From UBA2033 sp035345875 (GTDB lineage: Bacteria; Spirochaetota; Leptospiria; Leptospirales; Leptospiraceae), in contig DAORDH010000014.1 in the NCBI GenBank assembly GCA_035345875.1, positions 62,001-126,000 of the forward strand: 64,000 nt of DNA, written 5' to 3'. The translations under genes and the position numbers were made by a program. The notes beneath the pieces are model-generated. The model saw nothing but the letters and a program-made list of their open reading frames with translations. It did no database searches and was not told the origin of the DNA. This document shows positions 8,257-17,499 of the stretch, piece by piece. Numbering within the stretch: the stretch's first letter is position 1; each line of letters begins with the position of its first letter.

Positions 8257-9642
8257 ATGGACAAAATAAAAGCAGAAAAAATTATTCAAGCAGGTCTTGA
8301 TAAAAGAGCAGACTTTGTAGAAATTTTCGTGGAAGAAACAAGAGGATCATCTGTGTCCTATAACAATCGCAAAGTAGAAACAGCGAGTGCTGGCACCGAC
8401 TATGGAATCGGAATTCGATTGATTTATGGAACAGAGGTTTTTTATGCAAATACTTCAAACGATGAAGAAGAGCATTTATTACAACTCATCGAAGCACTTT
8501 CGAAAACAAAGTCCGATTTAAAAAATATAAATTCAAAAGAAATCATTCATCTAAAAGAAAAAGTTTTTCCAAACATCCATACAATTACACTCGATCCAAG
8601 AAAAGTAGGACAAGATAAAAAATTATCGATTCTAAAATTAGCCGATGAAACAGCGAGAAAGATATCTCCGAAAATAGCACAAGTCAGTGCTCGTGCCTTT
8701 GATTCTGTTTCGAACGTTAGTATTTTTAATAGCGAGGGACTTGAGGTAAATGATTACAGAGTATTATCACGTTTTAGTATTTCTGTTACGGCTCAAGATG
8801 GTGGAGAAATGTTTTCAGCCGGAGAATCGCCAGGAGCACAAAGAGGATTTGAGTTTTTTGAAACACTCAATGTTCCTCAATTTTCCGAAACAGCTGCAAG
8901 GAGAGCATTACTGATGTTATCCGCTGGTTATGCAACGGGAAGAAAAATGCCAGTCGTTATGGGAAATGGGTTTGGTGGAGTTATATTCCACGAAGCATGT
9001 GGTCATCCTTTAGAGACAGAGGCAATTCGAAAAAAAGCATCTCCTTTCTGCGATAAAATTGGACAACAAATTGCTCACACCGCTGTCACTGCAATAGATG
9101 AAGGTGCAATTCCAAACTCTTGGGGATCAATCAATGTGGATGATGAAGGATATCCTGTAGAAAAAACAGTTCTCATCGAAAAAGGGATTTTGAAAAATTA
9201 TTTGTCTGACCGAGTCGGGTCAATGGAAACAGGCGTTAGACGAACTGGATCTGCTAGAAGAGAATCCTATCACTATGCTCCTGTTTCGAGAATGAGAAAT
9301 ACATACATTGATAAGGGAAATGATAAATTTGAAGATATGATATCCTCCATTGAAGACGGGCTGTATGCCAAAAAAATGGGAGGCGGATCCGTAAATCCCG
9401 CTACTGGAGAATTTAATTTTGCGGTAGAAGAAGGATATTTAATCAAAAATGGAAAAATTACATCTCCTGTTCGAGGGGCGACGTTAATTGGAAAAGGTCA
9501 TGAAATACTACCTCGTATTTCAATGGTTGGAGATGACTTAGAAATTACAGCTGGTATGTGCGGTGCCGCATCTGGATCTGTTCCTGTAACAGTTGGACAA
9601 CCAAGTATTAAAGTAGATGAAATTTTAGTAGGTGGAAGATAA
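8257..9642 (+). CDS. tldD: Metalloprotease TldD
   Basis: Catalytic subunit of the TldD/TldE heterodimer, a cytoplasmic protease that trims unfolded or linear peptides and is known for maturing microcin B17 and degrading CcdA in E. coli. The HExxxH zinc motif is intact as HEACGH (H245, E246, H250). The glycine-rich C-terminal region MCGAASGSVPVTVGQPSIKV is typical. Length 461 aa is normal. GGAGTG precedes the ATG. It abuts tldE with no gap, as expected for an obligate pair. No peptide-modification genes are nearby, so a general protease role is likely. Confidence 0.93.
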   Translation: MDKIKAEKIIQAGLDKRADFVEIFVEETRGSSVSYNNRKVETASAGTDYGIGIRLIYGTEVFYANTSNDEEEHLLQLIEALSKTKSDLKNINSKEIIHLKEKVFPNIHTITLDPRKVGQDKKLSILKLADETARKISPKIAQVSARAFDSVSNVSIFNSEGLEVNDYRVLSRFSISVTAQDGGEMFSAGESPGAQRGFEFFETLNVPQFSETAARRALLMLSAGYATGRKMPVVMGNGFGGVIFHEACGHPLETEAIRKKASPFCDKIGQQIAHTAVTAIDEGAIPNSWGSINVDDEGYPVEKTVLIEKGILKNYLSDRVGSMETGVRRTGSARRESYHYAPVSRMRNTYIDKGNDKFEDMISSIEDGLYAKKMGGGSVNPATGEFNFAVEEGYLIKNGKITSPVRGATLIGKGHEILPRISMVGDDLEITAGMCGAASGSVPVTVGQPSIKVDEILVGGR

Positions 9643-10977
9643 ATGAAATTAGAAGAAGCAGTAGAATTTATGTGCGCAGAAGCAAAACGTCAAACGGCAG
9701 ATAGTTTTGATGTAATAGGTGTAGAGTCAGACGATGCAGGTGTTGAAGTCTTTGAAGGAAAGGTAAAAAGCACAGAGATCGCAAGTTCTAGAGGGATTGG
9801 AATTCGACTTTTCAAAGAAGGGCGTCCTGGTATTGCTTATACGGAAAAATTTTCAGAAGATGCAATTAAACAAGCAGTCACAGATGCATCTGCTCATTCC
9901 AGGATCACTGATAAAATGGATTTAGATCTTCCAATGGGTGAAAAACTTTTGGACCTTGATTTAGAGTCATACAAAGAAGAAGTAGATCACATAACGTTTG
10001 ATCAAATGATTGAACTAGGACTTAAACTAGAGCAAATTGCTCTTAGTCGCGATAAAAGAATTGTAAATGTTCCCTATCTTGGAGTCTCTAAATCTTCTGC
10101 CAGATCTATCATTCAAAATTCGAAAGGGGTCAATTATTCCAGAAAAGGCAATGCAGTTTCAGCCGGACTAGGAGTTGTGGCTAAAGAAAATGAATCTAGT
10201 AAGATGGGTGTTTATTCGAATGGAGGACGATCATTTTCTATATTTAATACTGAGTTCATGTCAAGCAAAGCAGTCGAGAGAGCTCTTGAACTACTTGGAG
10301 CTGAGCCAGTAGAAAGCAAACAATATCCAGTTGTTTTTTCGAATCGCGTGAGTGGTGGTATTATTGGAATGTTCTTGTCTCCTTATTATGCTGAACTAGT
10401 TCAGAAGGGACAATCTAGATTAGCCGACAAAGTAGGAAGTAAAATTTCTGTGGATGAGTTTACAATGACTTGTAATCCACATATTCCTGGCTTTCCTGGT
10501 TCAAGGCTATTTGATAGTGAAGGTGTAGTTACTAAGGTAACGCCTATCGTTCAAAATGGGATTTTAAAAACATTTCTGTATAATTTAGAATCAGCTAAAA
10601 AAGCAGGGATTGCCCCAACTGGAAATGGAAGTCGTTCTTATGCCGGAAAAGCAGGGACTGGAACTTCAAACTTGATAGTAGAAAAAGGAAGTAAGACTGT
10701 TACAGAACTTTTATCTGCTTATCCTGAATGTCTTTATATTACAAAATTAGAAGGGGCTTCTGGATGTTCTGCTATTTCAGGAGAAATATCCATAGGGGCT
10801 CAGGGTATTCTTTATAAAAACGGAAAACCTGTCAGGCCAATAGATCGTATAACGCTTAATTCAAATTACTTTGATTTACTTCATTTGATTCGTGGATTCT
10901 CCAATGAATACAATGATGCATTTAGTTCAGTGAAAGTTCCTGATATTTTAGTTGAATCTATGTATGTTGCTGGATGA
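9643..10977 (+). CDS. pmbA: TldE/PmbA, partner subunit of TldD
   Basis: Non-catalytic partner of TldD; it shares the fold but lacks the HExxxH motif, as seen here. The 444-residue protein has the N-terminal region with GVEVFEGKVKSTEIASSRGIG and a C-terminal SGEISIGAQGILYKNGKPV segment typical of PmbA. The ATG follows the TAA of tldD directly, so the two are made together. The end is followed by a spacer with an inverted repeat. Confidence 0.92.
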   Translation: MKLEEAVEFMCAEAKRQTADSFDVIGVESDDAGVEVFEGKVKSTEIASSRGIGIRLFKEGRPGIAYTEKFSEDAIKQAVTDASAHSRITDKMDLDLPMGEKLLDLDLESYKEEVDHITFDQMIELGLKLEQIALSRDKRIVNVPYLGVSKSSARSIIQNSKGVNYSRKGNAVSAGLGVVAKENESSKMGVYSNGGRSFSIFNTEFMSSKAVERALELLGAEPVESKQYPVVFSNRVSGGIIGMFLSPYYAELVQKGQSRLADKVGSKISVDEFTMTCNPHIPGFPGSRLFDSEGVVTKVTPIVQNGILKTFLYNLESAKKAGIAPTGNGSRSYAGKAGTGTSNLIVEKGSKTVTELLSAYPECLYITKLEGASGCSAISGEISIGAQGILYKNGKPVRPIDRITLNSNYFDLLHLIRGFSNEYNDAFSSVKVPDILVESMYVAG

Positions 10978-10982
10978 TTGTG

Positions 10983-11051
10983 GGACAATTCGACATTTTA
11001 TCTAATAAGGAGGGGTGTATTTAAGCACCTTACATTCCATAGAGAATTGTC
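10983..11051. other. Inverted repeat in spacer after tldE
   Basis: GACAATTC (10983-10990) is repeated perfectly inverted as GAATTGTC (11044-11051). A second smaller inverted pair, GGTG/CACC around 11015-11029, lies between the arms. The layout would give a long-stem transcript end for tldDE or a boundary of the RloAB cassette that follows. No T-run follows it, so a classical terminator is not supported. Confidence 0.35.
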
Positions 11052-11130
11052 AGAACTGAGGGGTTATTTATTCGAAATTCTGCTTGCTTTTGTGGGAAAT
11101 CAACTGAAATTAGATTTATATTGGATATAA

Positions 11131-12387
11131 ATGTCTATGTTAATTGAATTTTCGGTTACAAACTTCCGCTCGATCAGAGATAAAGTTACTCTTTCGATGG
11201 TGGCAGATAAGTCTATCAGTAAAAAAAATGAACTTCCGGATAATCTAATTGAAGTAGATAAAAATCTACATCTTCTCAAATCGGCAGTTATTTATGGTAG
11301 AAATGCTTCGGGCAAGAGTAATGTTCTAAAAGCGCTTTTTAATTTAGTCACGCTAGTTTCTGAATCACAAAATTATTCAGTGGGTCAGGAAATTAATTTG
11401 CATAACCCATTTTCATTTCAAAAAGGAAGTTCAGAAATACCGAATCAATTCGAAATAATTTTTTTACTTTTTAATAAAGAGGAAAATTCAAAAATTAAAT
11501 ATCATTATAAAGTTGATATAGATTTTGAAAAAATTCGATACGAATCTTTATATTTCTACCCAAAAGGTCAGCGAGCTAAATTATTTGAGCGCGAATATGG
11601 AAAGGAAATTACCTATGGAGATTCCCTGAAAGGTAATAAAAAAAATATTGAAGATGGGCTTTTGGAAAATCAACTTTTCCTTTCTAAAAGTAGTAGCTAT
11701 AGATTAGAAATTTTAAATGAAGTCTATAGTTATATTGTTAAAAAAATATTTATTTACCTCGATCTAGATTTATATGAAAAAATGCAAAATGAAAATAATA
11801 TGAAATCTATCTATAATTTACTAGAAATACAATTAGCCAAAAAAAACCTACTCGAGCTTTTAAAAGCAGCAGACACTGGAATTACTGATATATTAACATT
11901 AAATGACGATAAATTAATTTTTACTAAGCATGATTATGCGAATTCAGAATCAGATTTTATAAATTCATTACTTTTTTTAAATGAAGAATCATCTGGAACA
12001 AGACGATTAATCACAATATTCCTCCCAATATTTGGCAGTCTCATTACTGGAACAATTGTCATCATCGACGAATTAGACAAAAGCCTTCATCCTCTTCTTA
12101 CAAAAATGCTAATTCAAATTTTTCATAGCAAGAAAAATAATCCAAATAATGCGCAGTTAATATTTGCTACTCATGATAGCTCTTTGATGAACGGAGAATT
12201 ATTTAGAAGAGATCAAATGTTTATCACTGAAAAAGATGAAATAGGACAAACTAGTATTAAAAGTCTCGCCTCTATCAAAGGAGTGCGAAGAGATATTCCT
12301 TTCGAAAAATGGTATTTGAACGGTAGCTTCGGTGGAATCCCTGTTATCTATGAGCCAGAGTTTGAGTTTACTGACAATAAATCGTAA
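11131..12387 (+). CDS. AAA ATPase, RloA/AbiLi-like (defence)
   Basis: Cytoplasmic SMC/ABC-type ATPase with an N-terminal FSVTNFRSI strand. Walker A is GRNASGKS (residues 56-63), a signature-like ESSGTRRL lies near 290, Walker B is IVIIDELD (D313, E314) and the H-loop is FATHD (H348). The fold matches OLD/RloA-type ATPases that act with a Toprim-like partner. The next gene encodes an RloB-type protein, so the pair resembles RloAB/AbiL, a phage-defence pair in which the ATPase is thought to sense or control the toxic effector. The two start ATGs (11131 and 11137) cannot be separated. It sits as a cassette between housekeeping genes tldE and murB. Confidence 0.85.
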   Translation: MSMLIEFSVTNFRSIRDKVTLSMVADKSISKKNELPDNLIEVDKNLHLLKSAVIYGRNASGKSNVLKALFNLVTLVSESQNYSVGQEINLHNPFSFQKGSSEIPNQFEIIFLLFNKEENSKIKYHYKVDIDFEKIRYESLYFYPKGQRAKLFEREYGKEITYGDSLKGNKKNIEDGLLENQLFLSKSSSYRLEILNEVYSYIVKKIFIYLDLDLYEKMQNENNMKSIYNLLEIQLAKKNLLELLKAADTGITDILTLNDDKLIFTKHDYANSESDFINSLLFLNEESSGTRRLITIFLPIFGSLITGTIVIIDELDKSLHPLLTKMLIQIFHSKKNNPNNAQLIFATHDSSLMNGELFRRDQMFITEKDEIGQTSIKSLASIKGVRRDIPFEKWYLNGSFGGIPVIYEPEFEFTDNKS

Positions 12388-12404
12388 AATTAAAATTATC
12401 CTGA

Positions 12405-13037
12405 ATGAACAATAAAATTCTAATCTTAGTGGAAGGAGAAAATACGGAAGTTCATTATTTCCAGAGCTTCAAAAAAATTGAAAAGTATAGAAGAAATCTT
12501 GTCGGTCTTGACATTGAAATTTATAAGCCCAAAGATCATTCACCGAAAGGTTTATTAAAAGAAGCAAAAAAGAAAATAGATGATCTAAAGCGCATTAAAC
12601 TCAAGTATGAAAAAATTTGGATAGTCTTAGACAGAGATGGGCATTTCGGAGTTTCTGAGACATTCGAAGAAACGAGAGTATGGAATCAAAATAAAAAGAA
12701 CACAAAAATAGAAATCGCATTTTCAAATATTTGTTTTGAGCGTTGGATTTTACTTCATTTCGAAAAATCAGCTAGACCATTTATGAGTTGTGATGAAATC
12801 GTTAGTTATATTCATGCAAACCATGATTCTGAATACAATAAAAAGATTCACTACGATTTTACTGAACTTATCGAAGAAACCAAATTAAAAGTTGCAATCG
12901 AAAATGCAAAATGGTTAGAAAGACAAAAAGAAGACGATTTAGAAAATATGCAGCTATACGATATTAACCCCTACACAACTGTTCATTATCTTGCAGAATA
13001 TATTTTCGCTGTAGCAACTAGAAAATCTACACTTTAA
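12405..13037 (+). CDS. RloB/AbiLii-like Toprim-type effector
   Basis: The 210-aa protein has the RloB-family N-terminus ILVEGENTEVHYF with a conserved Glu (E10) and a downstream IVLDRDGHF motif (D76, D78). Together these form the acidic set expected of a Toprim-like metal-dependent nuclease. A later segment with CFERWILLHFE is also typical. It lies 17 bases after the ATPase gene and is surely co-expressed. By analogy with AbiL and related ATPase/Toprim pairs it would attack nucleic acid on infection; the target is not inferable. No signal peptide. Confidence 0.82.
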   Translation: MNNKILILVEGENTEVHYFQSFKKIEKYRRNLVGLDIEIYKPKDHSPKGLLKEAKKKIDDLKRIKLKYEKIWIVLDRDGHFGVSETFEETRVWNQNKKNTKIEIAFSNICFERWILLHFEKSARPFMSCDEIVSYIHANHDSEYNKKIHYDFTELIEETKLKVAIENAKWLERQKEDDLENMQLYDINPYTTVHYLAEYIFAVATRKSTL

Positions 13038-13349
13038 ACATCCCCTTAATTCATAGACGTTAGGTGATTAGAATATAAGATGTCCTTGTCGAGTTCTATT
13101 TTTGAAATCTGGTAATTTCTAGTTTTTGTACTGTTTATACTTGAATCTTTTATTAAACAATTTAGAACCAATACATATAAAATTTGAAGACAAAAAGAAT
13201 TGACCAAGCTTATACAGACGAAATCCTATACTGAGTGCCAAAAGAATTTACACTTTTTTATTAGAAATTAAATTCGGTACTGTCGAACTGACTAATTAGA
13301 ATAGCCTTGTAGATAGTCTTACTTTGGATATGTGGTATATATTTATAAA
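13038..13349. other. Spacer between RloAB cassette and murB
   Basis: About 310 AT-rich bases without a convincing gene. ATTAGAATA occurs twice (13067-13075 and 13295-13303), and inverted TTCGA-containing motifs (GTCGAGTTC at 13088, GTCGAACTGAC near 13283) lie inside it. These are weakly like the termini of the dispersed element at 15.2 kb, so this could be a decayed copy, but the match is poor. Confidence 0.3.
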
Positions 13350-14303
13350 ATGAGATCTTTAGAAGAAACGCAAAAAAAAGAAATTATAGAATGTCTAAAT
13401 AAAAAAAAAATTGGTTTTCGAACCAATGTTAACTTATCCGTATTATCCTCTTTTAAAATTGGGGGAATTTCTCCCCTTGTGGTTGAACCAGAAACAAAAG
13501 AAAGTTTACTAGATGCATTATTAATTCTAAAGAAATTAGATCTACCATATAAAATTTTAGGAGGTGGGTCTAATTTATTAATTTCAGATAATCCGAATGA
13601 CTTCATTACCTTGCGTCTATCGGGTGAATTTAAAGAGTTTGAAAAAGTAGAAGAGGGAAAGTTTTATATTGGAGCTGCTGCGAATACTACTCCTACTTTT
13701 AAGAAAATTTCTTTATTGGGTTTTACAGGAGTGGAGTTTTTGAGCACAATTCCTGGTTGGGTTGGTGGTGCTGTGATTCAAAATGCAGGCTGCTATGGTG
13801 GGGAACTGTTTAATAAGGTAGAGTTTGTTGATTTTTTAAAGGATGGAGTCATTCAAAGAAAAACCCAAAAAGAAGTAGAGTATGGGTATAGATTTACTGA
13901 ATTTTTAAAAAACAAAGATTCAATCATACTTGGAATCCAAATTCAAGTGGAAGGTGGAAACTTAGAAGAAATTGAAGCATCCTTGAAAGACAAAAGAGAT
14001 CGAAGAAACTCCTCTCAACCTGAAAATAAAAAAAGCGCTGGCTCCGTTTTCAAAAATCCAAACTTAAAAGACGAAAATGGAAATCCAATTAAAAGTTGGC
14101 AATTGATAGATAGAGCTGGTTTACGCGGACTTGTGAAAGGAGGAGCTCAAATATCCCCAGAGCATTGCAATTTTATTGTAAATATAGGAGGTGCTACAGC
14201 GGCTGACGTATCCTACCTAGTAAATACAATTCAGGAAAAAGTTTTTGGAACAAGTGGAATCAAACTAGAAAGAGAGATCGAATACTTCGGAACCATCAGT
14301 TAA
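13350..14303 (+). CDS. murB: UDP-N-acetylmuramate dehydrogenase
   Basis: Reduces UDP-GlcNAc-enolpyruvate to UDP-MurNAc with NADPH and FAD, an early cytoplasmic peptidoglycan step. FAD-binding features are SSFKIGG and ILGGGSNLLISD in the N-terminal domain. The catalytic set includes YGYRF, the GSVFKNP serine and the C-terminal PEHCNFIVN region. Length is normal for the shorter type II enzymes. I chose ATG 13350; a GTG at 13332 would add six residues, and neither has a strong ribosome-binding site. Confidence 0.93.
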   Translation: MRSLEETQKKEIIECLNKKKIGFRTNVNLSVLSSFKIGGISPLVVEPETKESLLDALLILKKLDLPYKILGGGSNLLISDNPNDFITLRLSGEFKEFEKVEEGKFYIGAAANTTPTFKKISLLGFTGVEFLSTIPGWVGGAVIQNAGCYGGELFNKVEFVDFLKDGVIQRKTQKEVEYGYRFTEFLKNKDSIILGIQIQVEGGNLEEIEASLKDKRDRRNSSQPENKKSAGSVFKNPNLKDENGNPIKSWQLIDRAGLRGLVKGGAQISPEHCNFIVNIGGATAADVSYLVNTIQEKVFGTSGIKLEREIEYFGTIS

Positions 14304-14319
14304 GAATAGAGGAGTTCGA

Positions 14320-15075
14320 ATGCTGTCAAACGTAGTTTTAAAACTAAAAGAGAAACCTCCAATTCTAAGAAATACCATCATGGCACTCGTTTTATTCTTG
14401 ATTGCTTTGCCTGGCTATCTATTGATAAATGCTTTCTATTCTGTAGAAAGTCCAGCAAATCTAAAACTGAGTATTGATGATCAAATCCCTTTTTTGCCTT
14501 GGACAATCTCTATTTATTATTGGATTTATATTTTAATTTTTTTTCCAATCTTTATGATTCGGGACTTTGAATTGTTTTTAGCTGGTTCTAAAGCGTATGG
14601 GTTTGGAATCGCAATATCTTTTTTTACTTTTTTAATTTATCCTGTTGTGATTGAGAGACCCGTGCTTACGGATTATAAGAATTTTTTCGAATGGTGGGTC
14701 CTTTTAAATTATACAATTGATAAGCCGACAGCACTTTTTCCGAGTATGCATGTTAGCAATGCATTTTTATCTTCTATTGTTGTCTTACCTTGGTCGAAAC
14801 GGATTGGTTTTATCGCAAATCTATTTTCCTTTTGTATTTGTCTTTCAACGTTAACTGTTAAGCAACATTTTGTTTTAGATGTTGTTGCAGGTTTTTTGCT
14901 TGGGGGAATCTCCTATTTAATTTTTGTTTTTCCGGTAGTTAGAAAAAAACTAAGCTTACCAAAAGAAAAAATCTTAATGCCGGAAAGACTTTCGATTTAT
15001 GTTTTGTTGATTGGCTTATCGCTTACCTTTAGTTTATTTATAGTATATATTTTTTGGGGAAAATATATACTTTAA
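14320..15075 (+). CDS. PAP2-family membrane phosphatase
   Basis: Integral membrane phosphatase, probably acting on a lipid phosphate or lipid-carrier pyrophosphate. About six helices are predicted. The second and third PAP2 motifs are present as FPSMHVSNAF and KQHFVLDVVAG. The first motif appears reduced to IERP. It sits 16 bases after murB with a good GGAG site, so it is co-transcribed, and a link to cell-wall or LPS lipid recycling is reasonable. The exact substrate cannot be read from sequence. Confidence 0.8.
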   Translation: MLSNVVLKLKEKPPILRNTIMALVLFLIALPGYLLINAFYSVESPANLKLSIDDQIPFLPWTISIYYWIYILIFFPIFMIRDFELFLAGSKAYGFGIAISFFTFLIYPVVIERPVLTDYKNFFEWWVLLNYTIDKPTALFPSMHVSNAFLSSIVVLPWSKRIGFIANLFSFCICLSTLTVKQHFVLDVVAGFLLGGISYLIFVFPVVRKKLSLPKEKILMPERLSIYVLLIGLSLTFSLFIVYIFWGKYIL

Positions 15076-15172
15076 ATTATATCATATAAGGATGAGTTTA
15101 AATTTTGTAACAAAAGTATTTGTTGCGATTGCAATACGACTTGAGATTCCATTTTATGATGAAGCAGGTGTA

Positions 15173-15409
15173 TTAAATCTAATGTGAGTTCGATGTAAAA
15201 ATATTTAACCACCGATACACACCGATAACTGAACGATAAATAGCGATGGATTCATATTTTGGTTTAATGGATGAATATGTGAATCGTTAGAGGCTAGAGC
15301 GTAAATAACTCAACCAGTGACTTAAAATAACAACACCTATCGGTGCCCCGTCTTTATCGGTGGTAATCTTTTAAATTTTTTGTTATATCGAACTCGCGTT
15401 AAATCTAAT
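15173..15409. mobile_element. MITE-like element with inverted ends and 11-bp direct flank repeat
   Basis: The element (15184-15398, about 215 bp) has related inverted termini: left GTGAGTTCGATGTAAAAATA then TTTAACCACCGATA; right, read inverted, CGCGAGTTCGATATAACAAA then TTTAAAAGATTACCACCGATA. Both sides carry the identical 11-mer TTAAATCTAAT (15173-15183 and 15399-15409), as expected for a target duplication. It has no coding capacity. Related copies lie at 2367, 6829 and 30484. A small hairpin, CACCTT/AAGGTG, follows at 15415-15430. Confidence 0.65.
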
Positions 15410-15435
15410 TAATGCACCTTCAATAAGGTGAGACA

Positions 15436-15475
15436 TTTAAAAAGAAAAGGCTCAAGATTTTACCCTCGAGCCTTT
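15436..15475 (-). terminator. Rho-independent terminator of the VWD lipoprotein gene
   Basis: On the minus strand, 23 bases after the stop codon, AAAGGCTC and GAGCCTTT pair (15446-15453 with 15468-15475) around a 14-base loop. The strand then reads TTTTCTTTTT. This is a classical hairpin plus T-run. Confidence 0.75.
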
Positions 15476-15497
15476 CTAAATTTTTAAAAATCAGATA

Positions 15498-17015
15498 TTA
15501 GTCTGAAGATTTTTTCTTTTGTCCCCAAATCCAGTAGATAGAACATCTACCATGATTTTTAATAGAGGCATTTGAATTTTTTGAACAGCGTCCAGAAACA
15601 CTGTCATCGGAATCATCATTATCTTTTGAGCATTTATTTTTGCCACCGTTGTTTTCTCTTTCATCGTCGCGATCTCTTCCATTTTTCTTTCCATCATGGT
15701 TGTCAAAACGGTTTTCATTGCTTTCTTCTCGGTTGCCTTTTTTATTCTCTTTTCCATCGCGTCCATAATGGTTTCCGTTATCTCCGCGCTTATCTTTGTC
15801 TTTGCCATGATGCTCTTTGTCATCGTCTTCTTTAGAGCAAGAATTTCCACCGCTTCCACTTCCACCAGATCCGCCTCCATTGTCAACAGAGCCTGATCCA
15901 CCACCTGTAGAACCACCAGAGCCATCTGTTCCACCATTTCCAGAAGAAGATGTATCTGTAATTGCTGCTAAAATTTCATAATAAAGAGAAGATGCACCTG
16001 CTGCAGGACTTCCAATCGCCTCATCGATTGCTTGTGCAAAGCTTGGATCACCAGTTAGGGCAACGTCTAAAACACATGCATCGAAAACAACTTTGTTTGT
16101 AATTCCTTGCGCTTGGCACACTAACTCGGCTTGGTCAATTGCAGCCGGATCGATTGTAGTAATTTTTTCTGGAATTCCATCAAATGAACCGAAAGATTCA
16201 CCAGATCCATACTCAAACCAACTTTCTCCGTTTTTGAGTCTCCAACTATCACCGAATACTAGGTAAAGATTATTGAAAGAAATGGGAGAGATAACATTTG
16301 ATCCATCTCTTGGAGTTAGATCATCTTTGAAGTTGCCATTGCAGTTCCCTAATAGACCAGATACTTTCCCATTTAACCTTACAGTGGTAAGATAGACGTT
16401 AATATAGGAAGTATTCAATGCTACTGTAAATACAGTTCCTTCCGGTAATGTAATTTTAAATGTTTTACCTGATAAAGCAACAGAACCGCCACCAAGCTCA
16501 ATCTTACTACCAGATGCGATTGTGGTAAGTGTTCTATTTACATATACTTTTCCATTTAAGTAAATGGATACAAGGTTTGAACCGAGTTTTGCAGCAACTG
16601 CTGTGTTTACTGTAACTTTTTTATTTGATTTCCATGGTTCTTGTCGAACTTGAATTCCAGACCCATCTTCTGTTCGGATGAGCCAGTATTCTCCTAAACC
16701 TTGAAAGTCATACACTAGACCATCGAGAGTTTTGAGATGCGGATCGCCCCAGCTGTGTCCTGGATTGTCTAAGGAACAACTTTTTGAGGAACCTCCACTT
16801 GAATTACTTGATTCATTTTCATGTGATTCAGAATTTTGACTTCCATTAGAACCAACAGATTCGCGTCCATCACTTGGATTTCCTTGTGATGTCTGTCCCC
16901 CATGCACACTTATGTTTTGAAAAGGGATCAGTAATGGCTTTTTATCTTTTTTATCACAAGAAACAAGTAAAAGACTGAAGAGTAGATATACTAAAAAAAG
17001 GTTATTTACTTTCAT
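15498..17015 (-). CDS. Lipoprotein with von Willebrand type D domain and charged Cys-containing tail
   Basis: The start at ATG 17015 is set by an upstream AAAGGAG; the longer frame to 17189 is not needed. Residues 1-20 are a lipoprotein signal with lipobox LLLVSC, so it is lipid-anchored, probably surface-exposed. A VWD domain follows (about 80-280): GDPHLKTLDGLVYDFQGLGE, and the GLLGNCNGNFKDDL motif. Next comes a region of about 100 residues, then a Gly/Ser linker and a roughly 130-residue tail of Asp, Lys, Gly, Asn, His and Arg with several cysteines (CSKEDDD, KCSKDND, GRCSKN). The tail could bind calcium or other ions. Role unknown; adhesion or matrix contact is inference. It has its own terminator. 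Confidence 0.85.
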   Translation of the reverse strand: MKVNNLFLVYLLFSLLLVSCDKKDKKPLLIPFQNISVHGGQTSQGNPSDGRESVGSNGSQNSESHENESSNSSGGSSKSCSLDNPGHSWGDPHLKTLDGLVYDFQGLGEYWLIRTEDGSGIQVRQEPWKSNKKVTVNTAVAAKLGSNLVSIYLNGKVYVNRTLTTIASGSKIELGGGSVALSGKTFKITLPEGTVFTVALNTSYINVYLTTVRLNGKVSGLLGNCNGNFKDDLTPRDGSNVISPISFNNLYLVFGDSWRLKNGESWFEYGSGESFGSFDGIPEKITTIDPAAIDQAELVCQAQGITNKVVFDACVLDVALTGDPSFAQAIDEAIGSPAAGASSLYYEILAAITDTSSSGNGGTDGSGGSTGGGSGSVDNGGGSGGSGSGGNSCSKEDDDKEHHGKDKDKRGDNGNHYGRDGKENKKGNREESNENRFDNHDGKKNGRDRDDERENNGGKNKCSKDNDDSDDSVSGRCSKNSNASIKNHGRCSIYWIWGQKKKSSD

Positions 17016-17499
17016 TTTTTTCTCCTTTAGCTTTTTTTTTTCGTTATGCCAATTATCAAAAAACTTACTTATTTGTATTTGAAATAGAGAAAGATCTTTG
17101 ACTCTTGTATATATCTTCCTCTGAAAAATAATAATTCTTTCAAATAAGGATATACAGGAACAGACTAAAAATTCTTGTAAAATTGACATTCCTTTTTATG
17201 AAATGATATTGTTTTTTGGCAAAAATTTTTTTACAAAAAGCAACTACGTTTCTTTTTCTGATCATTATGTCCTTTCATTCTATTTTTACTGACTAAAATT
17301 GCTGATAGAATCCTTTATCCGCACTCTTTTTTTTCCAAACCTCTTGCGTATTGAAATGCATTCCTAGCTCTATAACCAACGTATATATGAGTGATTGGTG
17401 AATTGAATTTGAGGCAAAATCACATTGAATTATTTTATTTAGTTTTAACTATAATAAGAAACTTTTTTTAAAAGAAGTTGAAAATTCTGTAAAAAAAGT
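17016..17499. other. Long AT-rich spacer without a gene
   Basis: About 480 bases between the divergent VWD lipoprotein gene and the promoter at 17500. No open frame with gene-like features, no repeat of the dispersed family and no clear terminator was seen. It must contain the promoter of the VWD gene, but none of the AT-rich candidates stands out. Confidence 0.5.

Noticed and set aside
10984..13289. Inverted TTCGACA motifs flanking the RloAB cassette, suggesting a mobile unit
   Set aside because: Match is only about nine of eleven bases, with no target duplication; could be chance in AT-rich DNA.
13067..13303. Direct repeat ATTAGAATA around inverted TTCGA motifs as another MITE copy
   Set aside because: The repeats are not adjacent to the inverted motifs on the left side and the ACCGAT core is absent.
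15491..15937. Second minus-strand frame rich in Met, Lys and Thr
   Set aside because: Out-of-frame shadow of the repetitive tail of the VWD lipoprotein; composition is an artefact of the biased codons.
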